From assembly GCF_900446695.1 (NCBI RefSeq), contig NZ_UAVP01000008.1, positions 186,001-250,000 of the forward strand: 64,000 nt of DNA. Reading direction: 5' to 3'. The position numbers and the translations under genes are program-made. This document shows positions 16,312 through 23,513 of this stretch, piece after piece (position 1 is the first letter of the stretch; each line of letters opens with the position of its first letter). The DNA comes from Capnocytophaga sputigena (GTDB lineage: Bacteria > Bacteroidota > Bacteroidia > Flavobacteriales > Flavobacteriaceae). The notes beneath the pieces were generated by a model. The model was not told where the DNA came from. It searched no databases and saw only the letters and a list, made by a program, of their open reading frames with translations.

Positions 16312-17207
16312 AGCAGTTATTATACTTATTATTCTTCTGTTCTTGTGCTGTACAAGCACAAGAACAGAAATATATACTCTTGGATAGTATTACAAGTAAT
16401 TATACCGTAAAGAAATATACTCTTAGCACTTTGCCTTATAAGGTGGATTATGAAATAGAAATTTACAATGTATTTTCTAAAAACTATGGCAAAGACTTAG
16501 ATAGTGATTTTATAGTTTTGTTTTCGGTATTACCTGACCTTGAAACCAAGAGTAATTGGGAAGAAATAGATTTTAAAAAGGTTCAGAATAATTTATTTTC
16601 TGCTAAGAAACTTTTTGAGGGATTAGAAAACAAAATGCTTGGCTATAACATAATTAGTGAAAAGGAAATCAAACCTATACCTAATAACCTGAAGTTAGTA
16701 AAAAAAGTAAAAAATACATATTATGTAAGTAAAGAGTGTATGGCAGAACCTTTTTATTGTATAGACTCTCCTGAGCAAATGATTATTGCTACAGGAAACT
16801 ATATTATCAATACCCACCAACCTATAGTGCCTATTACTTTATTAAAAGAAGTGTATCAAAAAAAGGTAAATACCAAATTTCCTCTTGATTGGAATGAGTA
16901 TCCTCCTATAGAAATTCCTAAACATCAGGAACATATTTATTTAGCTAATATTGAAGAAAAAGAAGGTAATACTATCTATTATTTTTATCAATTTGCTAAT
17001 GTTTTTGATAGAGGTATCTATGAATTTGCTTATATCAAAAACAAGGGAATTGTAGCCGGCACTTATGATGATTACTTTTTCCCAAAAGGAAAAGTATATT
17101 ATAGAGGTGGAGACTGGCTAAAAGTAAGGCGTCCTTATAAAGAAGAGTTACTTTGGGCTGAAGAACTCAAAAAAGAATGGGCTGAAAAAGAAAAAGCTAA
17201 AAAATAG
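16308..17207 (+). CDS. Exported protein, tandem family copy 3
   Basis: ATG 16308 overlaps the previous stop (ATGA) and gives the signal peptide MKQLLYLLFFCSCAVQA, cleaved before QEQKY; the upstream in-frame ATG at 16293 would spoil it. The 299-residue product is nearly identical to copy 1 from QEQKYILLDSITSNYTV to about FSVLPDLE at both DNA and protein level, then diverges. This mosaic pattern suggests gene conversion. Shared later motifs include LVKKVKNTYYVSKEC, GIVAGTYDDYFFPKG and the C-terminal WAEELKKEWAEKEK helix, the latter matching copy 4 at DNA level. Predicted periplasmic or secreted; function unknown. Confidence 0.8.
   Translation: MKQLLYLLFFCSCAVQAQEQKYILLDSITSNYTVKKYTLSTLPYKVDYEIEIYNVFSKNYGKDLDSDFIVLFSVLPDLETKSNWEEIDFKKVQNNLFSAKKLFEGLENKMLGYNIISEKEIKPIPNNLKLVKKVKNTYYVSKECMAEPFYCIDSPEQMIIATGNYIINTHQPIVPITLLKEVYQKKVNTKFPLDWNEYPPIEIPKHQEHIYLANIEEKEGNTIYYFYQFANVFDRGIYEFAYIKNKGIVAGTYDDYFFPKGKVYYRGGDWLKVRRPYKEELLWAEELKKEWAEKEKAKK
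16335..16369 (+). promoter_or_regulatory. In-gene hairpin, copy 3 (15-bp arms)
   Basis: TTCTGTTCTTGTGCT (16335-16349) pairs exactly with AGCACAAGAACAGAA (16355-16369) across a five-base loop, in the signal-peptide codons. Confidence 0.85.
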
Positions 17208-17212
17208 GGCTT

Positions 17213-18082
17213 ATGAAAAACTTATTTTACTTACTATTACTCTGTTCTTGTGCTATAATGGCACAAGAACAGAAATATATATTCTTGGATAGCCTTACCG
17301 CTCATTATCAAGTAAAACACTATACATTACGCCCTCATTCTTTTTATGAAGGAAAAGTGATTGAGATGTATAATGTATTCAATCAGGGAGTTTTCTTTGG
17401 CTATAATTATTTAACCCTCATCTCGGTATTACCTGATATGAACAATGCTAACTCTTGGGTAGAAGTCTCCAAGGAAGAAGTCGAAAAAGCTGTTGTTAAG
17501 ATAGAAGAAGTTCGCAGAAGTAATAAAAATAAATTCTTAAACTCCTTCTCTTTAGTAAAAAAAGAAGACGACAAGTATTATAAAGCGAGATGCTGTTTAG
17601 TAGAAGTTTTTCAGTTGATGGATTATTCTTCAAAAGTACACTTGAACGATAGTAACATCATCAATACAAAACAAGATTTTGTCACTTATGCTGAGTTAAA
17701 AAAAGAATTGAGCAAAGGAAAACATATTAGTAAATATGCTCAGCCAATGGAAGATAAAGAATCTTTCTTGGATAGTTGTTTTGAAAGTATTTACCTATCG
17801 GGTACAGAAAAACGCGGCAAAGATACTGTTTATCTGTTTTGGACATTCACTGCTTGGAATAATCGCTCGGGGTTAGAGGCTTATCATCGTGGTATTGACC
17901 GCTTTGCTTATATAGAGGGCAAGGGCATTGTAGCGGGAAGTTATGATTTTTTGTTTGACACTCAAAGTCCGCGTCACTCACATAACAGTGAATCTACTAT
18001 AAAGAAAGAAGTAGGTAGAGAGTTACTTTGGGCTGAAGAACTCAAAAAAGAATGGGCTGAAAAAGAAAAGGCTAAAAAATAA
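17213..18082 (+). CDS. Exported protein, tandem family copy 4
   Basis: The 289-residue protein has the signal peptide MKNLFYLLLLCSCAIMA followed by QEQKYIFLDSLTAHYQV. It is the most diverged of the four copies: the middle region lacks several segments of copies 1-3, but the LVKKEDDKYYKARCC strand, RGIDRFAYIEGKGIVAGSYDF and the C-terminal WAEELKKEWAEKEKAKK helix identify it. It starts 5 bases after copy 3 and the unit closes with a terminator at 18083-18112. Like the others it carries an inverted repeat in its signal codons (17241-17273). Predicted periplasmic or secreted; function unknown. Confidence 0.8.
   Translation: MKNLFYLLLLCSCAIMAQEQKYIFLDSLTAHYQVKHYTLRPHSFYEGKVIEMYNVFNQGVFFGYNYLTLISVLPDMNNANSWVEVSKEEVEKAVVKIEEVRRSNKNKFLNSFSLVKKEDDKYYKARCCLVEVFQLMDYSSKVHLNDSNIINTKQDFVTYAELKKELSKGKHISKYAQPMEDKESFLDSCFESIYLSGTEKRGKDTVYLFWTFTAWNNRSGLEAYHRGIDRFAYIEGKGIVAGSYDFLFDTQSPRHSHNSESTIKKEVGRELLWAEELKKEWAEKEKAKK
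17241..17273 (+). promoter_or_regulatory. In-gene hairpin, copy 4 (13-bp arms)
   Basis: TCTGTTCTTGTGC (17241-17253) and GCACAAGAACAGA (17261-17273) are exact reverse complements with a seven-base loop, in the signal-peptide codons. Confidence 0.82.
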
Positions 18083-18112
18083 GGTAGTGATTAAATTTCA
18101 CTGCCTTTTTTC
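18083..18112 (+). terminator. Intrinsic terminator after the tandem family
   Basis: GGTAGTGA (18083-18090) pairs with TCACTGCC (18098-18105, one G-T pair), followed by TTTTTT. It ends the putative five-gene transcript from 12926. Confidence 0.8.
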
Positions 18113-18142
18113 TTGCTATATTTAAAATTTTCTCTATTTTTG
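18113..18142 (+). promoter_or_regulatory. Promoter of the siderophore receptor gene
   Basis: TTG at 18113-18115 and TATTTTTG at 18135-18142, 19 bases apart, fit the Bacteroidota promoter, with a weak -33 half. No iron-box-like palindrome was noticed between it and the ATG at 18185. Confidence 0.6.
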
Positions 18143-18184
18143 CACGCTGTAATAAAATAGAATAATTTTAAATAGTAATTTTAT

Positions 18185-20680
18185 ATGAAACGTATCTTTC
18201 TGTTATTAACCTTTTTAGGTGTTAACATTCACTATATTTTTGCTCAACAAACCGATGTAAGAGGGCGCGTAACCGATGAAAACAAACAGCCGCTCGTAGG
18301 GGTTACTGTACTACTCGAAGGCACTAACAATGGTGTTACCACCAATGAAGCTGGGTTTTACAACCTCCACCACGTACCCGTTGGCAAACAAACTATTGTA
18401 TTTAGTTACATTGGCTTTCAATCGCTGAAAATACGCGCCGATATCAGTCCTAATCCCAGTGGTACGCACACGCACCTCGATGTACAACTCAGCGAAGAAC
18501 TCACCGCCTTGCAAGAAGTAGAAGTAGTTGGCAGAAAGGAAAGTAGCTATAAAAACACCAATTCCTTTATAGGTACCAAAACAGCTGCCGCTCTAAAAGA
18601 CGTCCCTCAGTCGGTGGGGTATGTTACCAAAGAGCTCATTTTAGACCAAGGTGCTACTACCGTAAATGAGGTAGTAAAAAATATCAGTGGGGTAAACCAA
18701 TACACTTCCTACAACGATTTTTCAATACGCGGATTTCGTGCGACAGGCAACCGCAATTCAGGGAATTTGCTCAATGGGATGCGTGCCCAAACGAGCTTGT
18801 GGAAACAATCGTCATTGGCTAATATCGAGCGCGTAGAAGTGATCAAAGGGCCTGCTTCGGCACTCTTTGGCAATGCTGCCCCTGGAGGTGTGATCAATAG
18901 GGTAACCAAAAAACCTCTTCTAAAAAACCAGAACAGTATCTCGGTAGGCGTGGGCAGCTGGAATACTCTCAAAACCTACGGTGACTTCACCGGTCCGCTC
19001 AACCCTAAGAAAACCCTTTTATACCGCCTCAATTTAGGCTATGAAAAAACCGATTCTTTCCGCGATTTGCAGGGCTCTGAAAGCTATATCGTCGCCCCTT
19101 CATTTTCTTATCTTCCTAACGACAAAACCCGCGTGAATGTTGATTTTGTCTATCAGAATTTCAATGGCAAAATAGACCGCGGACAAGCCTTTCCTGCCAA
19201 TGGTACGCTCTACGATACCCCCATCAGTATGTCGATGAGCGCTGCTAACGACTTCCTTAAGGAAAATACTCTCAACACTACTATCGGACTCTCTCATAAG
19301 TTCAACGAGCATATTTCGTTTAATGCTATCTACCTCAACTCTACTTATAGCGAAGATATGCAAGAACACACCCAAGCCAACTTATACTATAAGCAAATAG
19401 GCAATGGTGCCAACGCTTTCCGCTATGCCGACCCTAACAAGGTGCTGATGCTTTTCAACCAGCGTAAGCGCTCGTTTGCGAACAATAGTTTTAACAACTA
19501 CTTCAACTTCACTTTCAACACAGGCATTGTAAAACACAAGCTGCTCGTGGGTTACGACTATTTCCTATCGGAACAGAAATACGGTTCTTCGGGCACTACT
19601 GCTCAGGGGTATTTGAGCAAGGACAAAACCAAAGTAGTGAATACCTATACCACCACCGCCAACGTGTTGGCAGGTTCAGTAGAAACTCCTACTACCAATG
19701 TGCCAGTGTTCGATTTAGAAAATCGTTCGGCGGGTAATAGCTATAAAGACATTAGCAAGTATATCTACCGCCAAAATGTGCTCAATCCGTATGAGGAATA
19801 TTCTCACGGCGTATATGTGCAAGAGCAAATGGACATCAGCATTGTGAAAGTGCTCGTAGGGTTGCGACAAGAATGGTTTACCGAAATCCTCAACAAAGGC
19901 ACTGATAAAGAGACCCAACGCGAAACCAAAGCCTTTATACCACGTGTTGGATTGGTGGTGGAAGCCTCCGAAAACATCAACCTCTATTCCACTTGGGTAA
20001 AAGGATTCCAACCTCAAGGAGCGAACATACAGTCCGACCCCGAGCGCTATGGAGGTCCGTTTGATTATGTGAAAAGTGAGTTACACGAAATAGGGCTCAA
20101 AACTGAATGGTTCAACAAGCGGTTGAATGCTACTATTTCGGTATTTAAAATAAAGCAAGAGAACTCGTTAGAGCAAAGTGCTAAAACAGGCAAACCCGAT
20201 TGGCGTGTACCTGTAGACGAAGAATCGAATGGTTTTGAAGTAGATGTCGCCGGACGTATCGCCCCCAACTGGAGTGTAGTGGCGAACTACGCCTATACCG
20301 ATGCTCGTATCGTAAAACTAAAAGAAGAAGGTGCGCTAAAAGACCTGAATATGCAACGCCCCAGCACACCCCGTCACGCTGCTAATTTCTGGACGAAATA
20401 CATTATCCAAAAAGGTGCTTTAGAAGGTTTGGGATTAGGCGTAGGAGTGAATTATGTAAGTGAGCGTTTAGGGCAAGTAGGGCGTCGTGCTACGGCTGCC
20501 ACCTACCCCGAATACACCTTAGTAAACGCTGTACTCTACTACAAAGTGAAAGATGTACAGTTCCAAGTAAATGTAAACAACGTGCTCAACCGCACCTATT
20601 GGATTAGTGGTTACGATAACCTCCGCAACTTCCCTGGTGCCCCACGCAATGTAAATGCTACCGTTACTTACAATTTTTAG
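18185..20680 (+). CDS. TonB-dependent siderophore receptor
   Basis: This 831-residue outer-membrane receptor probably imports a ferric siderophore. It has a signal peptide (MKRIFLLLTFLGVNIHYIFA), a carboxypeptidase-regulatory-like domain (about residues 24-110, DVRGRVTDENKQPLVGVTV) that is common in Bacteroidota receptors, a plug domain (about 120-260) and a beta-barrel ending in a terminal aromatic residue (VTYNF). Siderophore-type plug motifs are clear: LKDVPQSVGYVTKE, FSIRGF, NIERVEVIKGPASALFG and APGGVINRVTKKP. There is no SusD partner, which separates it from the PUL receptors further on. It stands alone behind its own promoter and converges with the next gene, overlapping it by four bases at the 3' end. 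The specific siderophore cannot be told. Confidence 0.93.
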   Translation: MKRIFLLLTFLGVNIHYIFAQQTDVRGRVTDENKQPLVGVTVLLEGTNNGVTTNEAGFYNLHHVPVGKQTIVFSYIGFQSLKIRADISPNPSGTHTHLDVQLSEELTALQEVEVVGRKESSYKNTNSFIGTKTAAALKDVPQSVGYVTKELILDQGATTVNEVVKNISGVNQYTSYNDFSIRGFRATGNRNSGNLLNGMRAQTSLWKQSSLANIERVEVIKGPASALFGNAAPGGVINRVTKKPLLKNQNSISVGVGSWNTLKTYGDFTGPLNPKKTLLYRLNLGYEKTDSFRDLQGSESYIVAPSFSYLPNDKTRVNVDFVYQNFNGKIDRGQAFPANGTLYDTPISMSMSAANDFLKENTLNTTIGLSHKFNEHISFNAIYLNSTYSEDMQEHTQANLYYKQIGNGANAFRYADPNKVLMLFNQRKRSFANNSFNNYFNFTFNTGIVKHKLLVGYDYFLSEQKYGSSGTTAQGYLSKDKTKVVNTYTTTANVLAGSVETPTTNVPVFDLENRSAGNSYKDISKYIYRQNVLNPYEEYSHGVYVQEQMDISIVKVLVGLRQEWFTEILNKGTDKETQRETKAFIPRVGLVVEASENINLYSTWVKGFQPQGANIQSDPERYGGPFDYVKSELHEIGLKTEWFNKRLNATISVFKIKQENSLEQSAKTGKPDWRVPVDEESNGFEVDVAGRIAPNWSVVANYAYTDARIVKLKEEGALKDLNMQRPSTPRHAANFWTKYIIQKGALEGLGLGVGVNYVSERLGQVGRRATAATYPEYTLVNAVLYYKVKDVQFQVNVNNVLNRTYWISGYDNLRNFPGAPRNVNATVTYNF

Positions 20681-21090
20681 AAGAGTTTTCTATACCAAGT
20701 GCTAACATCTTTGCGAATTGCTTGGTAATTATCATAAATGAGCAGAGCTAATTCAAACTCTGCTCTTTTATTATAACTTTTATTGACTGTAAAATAGCCG
20801 CAAAACTTCCCCGAAGCATCTACTACTATAGGAGGTTTAGAGGCAAAATCATTCCACGGACTCAAACTATTCATAGGGTTGCCATAGGTACCAAAATGAT
20901 TCCATATAGACATCGAACTATTAGCCGACCCGTACTTACCCAAGTCATTCCATATAGAATTGCTGTCAGTTTTACTACAATTCAAGCATCCCAAATAAAC
21001 ATCGTGATTGCTTCCACCATATAAATGCAATTTCTGTGCGCTTACAGCAGAGACTAACAACAAAAAAATAAACAAGATAGGGGTTTTCAT
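20677..21090 (-). CDS. Exported small protein with Trp-Asn/Gly-Tyr-Gly repeats
   Basis: ATG 21090 is preferred to 21102 because it gives a standard signal peptide (MKTPILFIFLLLVSAVSA, cleaved before QKLHLYGG). The 137-residue product contains a CxxC (CLNC) and three imperfect repeats of the form S-x-W-N-x-x-G-x-Y-G-(S/N)-x-x-(S/N)-S, around residues 45-90: SIWNDLGKYG, SIWNHFGTYG and SPWNDFASK. They are followed by VVDASGKFCGYFTVNKSY. Proteins with such repeats are found scattered among bacteria, but I know of no assigned function. It converges on the siderophore receptor gene with a four-base overlap. Confidence 0.75.
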   Translation of the reverse strand: MKTPILFIFLLLVSAVSAQKLHLYGGSNHDVYLGCLNCSKTDSNSIWNDLGKYGSANSSMSIWNHFGTYGNPMNSLSPWNDFASKPPIVVDASGKFCGYFTVNKSYNKRAEFELALLIYDNYQAIRKDVSTWYRKLF

Positions 21091-21113
21091 AGTGTATGAC
21101 ATTTTTTTGCCTA

Positions 21114-21121
21114 CAAAATTA
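21114..21121 (-). promoter_or_regulatory. Promoter -7 element of the Trp/Gly repeat protein gene
   Basis: CAAAATTA on the plus strand is TAATTTTG on the minus strand, an exact TAnnTTTG match, 24 bases before ATG 21090. A -33 TTTG at the usual spacing is not obvious. Confidence 0.5.
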
Positions 21122-21352
21122 GTAAAAATAGCTCAAACATTGAAAACTCTCAATAGATTTTTTATACCTTAGACATTTTTTTACTTCTAACACTTAACTG
21201 AATTTTAAATTATGCTTATTCCAAATCCTATATTCTTTAACAATCCATTGAAAATCAAATAGATTTTAAACTTTTATTATTTAATTATTAGGTGGTTTTT
21301 TTCATACCAAATTCTTCTTAAAAAAATATTTTGAAAAAATCTACAATAAAAA

Positions 21353-21384
21353 TTTGCGTAATTAAATTATTTGTTATTACTTTG
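21353..21384 (+). promoter_or_regulatory. Promoter of the restriction-modification operon
   Basis: TTTG at 21353-21356 and TTACTTTG at 21377-21384 (one mismatch to TAnnTTTG) are 20 bases apart; the first ATG follows at 21422. No other promoter is evident before the end of the operon at 29955. Confidence 0.55.
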
Positions 21385-21421
21385 CGCCCTGAAAATACAA
21401 TTGTAGAAATTTTCAAATTAT

Positions 21422-21994
21422 ATGAAGGCTTTAAAAGAATTAAGTAAAATACAATTTGGTTGTTATGATAGTGCGCTCCCCAAGGGAGAGATCTTATACT
21501 TACAGCTCAAAAACTTTGATGAAAACAATCAATTCTTGGGGAATGTAGATGCTTTTGTTAAAGAAGATGAGAAGTATACTAAAAATCTCCTTTTAGCTAA
21601 CGATATCTTATTACCCTCTAAAGGGAACCGAATTTTCGCCACTTTGTTTCAAGCACAATGGGGCAAAGCAGTAGCTTCCTCTATATTTTATGTGTTAAGA
21701 GTCGATACTTCTATTGTATTGCCTACTTATTTGGTAGCTATTCTCAATTTACCTCAATACCAGCAACAATTATGGCAAATGGGAGGAGGTAGTAATATTT
21801 TTTCACTAAGGAAAAAAGAGTTAGAAGATTTGCAAATTCCGCTTCCTTCTTTTGAAGTACAGCAACAAATAGCTACTTTTAACCTGCTATTTCAGCAAAA
21901 AAACATTTTAAGACAACAAATTATAAAAAAAGAACGCCAATTACATCAGGCTATTATTCAACAATTAACAAATAGTAACTATGGAAGAAAATAA
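21422..21994 (+). CDS. Half-size type I restriction specificity (HsdS-like) subunit
   Basis: This 190-residue protein corresponds to one target-recognition domain plus one conserved helix of a type I specificity subunit, not the usual two of each. The recognition part spans about residues 1-140 (with LLANDILLPSKGNRIFAT and GGGSNIFSLRKKELEDLQIPLPS). A single coiled-coil spacer helix follows (VQQQIATFNLLFQQKNILRQQI). Its end overlaps hsdM by 14 bases, so expression is coupled to the methylase. It could work as a dimer giving a symmetrical target, compete with the full HsdS encoded downstream, or be a remnant. Its helix region is not closely similar to the full HsdS, so a simple duplication is unlikely. 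Confidence 0.78.
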   Translation: MKALKELSKIQFGCYDSALPKGEILYLQLKNFDENNQFLGNVDAFVKEDEKYTKNLLLANDILLPSKGNRIFATLFQAQWGKAVASSIFYVLRVDTSIVLPTYLVAILNLPQYQQQLWQMGGGSNIFSLRKKELEDLQIPLPSFEVQQQIATFNLLFQQKNILRQQIIKKERQLHQAIIQQLTNSNYGRK

Positions 21995-23513
21995 AATAAC
22001 TCGCGATACTATCAATGCTATCGTATGGAAAGCTTGTGATACCCTGCGCCCTGTAATGGGAAGTGGGCAATATAAAGACTACATTCTCACGCTCTTGTTC
22101 GTGAAATATCTTTCGGATGTAAGAAAAGAAAAAATAGAAAGTTACCGCGAAAAATACAATGGCGATGAGGCTATGGTGAGTCGACAATTGCAAAAAGATC
22201 GCTTTATCATTCCTGAAAAAAGCACTTTTGACTATTTATACGACCATCGCAACGAGCCCAATTTAGGCGAAATTATAGACATAGGACTTACCGCTTTAGA
22301 AGAAGCCAATCGCAGCAAGCTAACTAATGTATTCCGCAGTATATCTTTCAATTCCGAAGCTGTTTTTGGTCCTACCAAGCAACGCAACGAGATACTCAAA
22401 AAACTGCTTACTGACTTCCTCAATTTAGACCTTAAACCCTCACATCTTGCAGGCAACGATGTGATAGGCGACAGTTACGAATACCTCATCGCTCACTTTG
22501 CTGGCGAAGCAGGTAAAAAAGCAGGCGAGTTTTACACCCCTGCCGAAGTGAGTACCCTTTTGGCTAAATTGGTAGCCCCTAAGGCAGGCGACCGCATTGC
22601 CGACCCTGCTTGTGGTTCGGGTTCGCTCCTGATAAAAGTAGCTAAAGAAGTACAAGGCAAAAACTATTCACTTTACGGGCAGGAAAACAACGGTAGCACT
22701 TGGGCGTTGTGCCTGATGAATATGTTCTTACACGAACAAGATGCGGCAAACATCACTTGGGGCGACACCCTCAACCACCCCCAACTCATAGAGAATGATG
22801 CGCTGATGAAATTTGATGTAGTGGTAGCCAATCCGCCGTTTTCTTTAGATAAATGGGGTGTAGAAAATGCAGCTTCCGACCCTTACCAGCGTTTTCATCG
22901 CGGTATTCCCCCTAAAACTAAAGGAGATTATGCCTTTATTAGCCATATGATTGAAACCACCCATGAGACTAACGGACGAGTAGGAGTAATTGTGCCTCAT
23001 GGGGTACTCTTCCGCGGAAGTTCGGAGAAAACCATTAGGCAACAACTCATTGAGGAAAACCTATTAGAGGCGGTAATAGGTTTGCCTGCCAACCTATTCT
23101 ACGGCACCAGTATTCCGGCGGCTATCCTGATTTTCAACCGAGCAAAAGGAGCTAATACCGATGTGCTTTTCATAGATGCGAGCAAGGCTTACGAAAGTGG
23201 CAAGAACCAAAACCATTTGCGCGATGAGGACATTAGCCATATTGTTTCGGTATATCAGAACTACAAAAAAGCTAAGCCCATTAACGCTGAAAAAGGCAGT
23301 GTAATAGAAGAACGTTTTGCCTATCGCGCTACACTAGCAGAGATAGAAGCCAATGACTACAACCTGAACATTCCGCGCTATGTAGATACTTTTGAGCCAG
23401 AAACTTTGGTAGACATAGCTACTGTACATAGCGAGCTGGGGCAACTAAAACAAGAGCTCAGCGAAGTAGAGCAACAAATAGAACGATATTTAAAAGAACT
23501 AAACCTTGTGTAA
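21981..23513 (+). CDS. hsdM: Type I restriction-modification methyltransferase subunit HsdM
   Basis: The 510-residue subunit transfers a methyl group from S-adenosylmethionine to N6 of adenine in the target site. It has the HsdM N-terminal helical domain (about residues 5-150), then GEFYTPAEVSTLLAKLV (about 182-198), the SAM-binding DPACGSG motif (208-214) and the catalytic NPPF motif (284-287). The C-terminal helical region ends in a coiled coil that contacts HsdS. Length and motifs are intact. Gene order is half-S, M, Fic, S, R, metallopeptidase; it overlaps the half-S gene by 14 bases and the Fic gene by one. Confidence 0.97.
   Translation: MEENKITRDTINAIVWKACDTLRPVMGSGQYKDYILTLLFVKYLSDVRKEKIESYREKYNGDEAMVSRQLQKDRFIIPEKSTFDYLYDHRNEPNLGEIIDIGLTALEEANRSKLTNVFRSISFNSEAVFGPTKQRNEILKKLLTDFLNLDLKPSHLAGNDVIGDSYEYLIAHFAGEAGKKAGEFYTPAEVSTLLAKLVAPKAGDRIADPACGSGSLLIKVAKEVQGKNYSLYGQENNGSTWALCLMNMFLHEQDAANITWGDTLNHPQLIENDALMKFDVVVANPPFSLDKWGVENAASDPYQRFHRGIPPKTKGDYAFISHMIETTHETNGRVGVIVPHGVLFRGSSEKTIRQQLIEENLLEAVIGLPANLFYGTSIPAAILIFNRAKGANTDVLFIDASKAYESGKNQNHLRDEDISHIVSVYQNYKKAKPINAEKGSVIEERFAYRATLAEIEANDYNLNIPRYVDTFEPETLVDIATVHSELGQLKQELSEVEQQIERYLKELNLV

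Larger units (their letters stand above)
21091..21421. other. Intergenic region between divergent genes
   Basis: This AT-rich gap of 331 bases carries a promoter on each strand (21114-21121 minus, 21353-21384 plus). No further gene or recognisable repeat was seen. Confidence 0.6.

Noticed and set aside
12952-18082. Prophage or integrative element as the source of the AT-rich island
   Set aside because: No integrase, att-like direct repeats, tRNA target or phage genes flank it.
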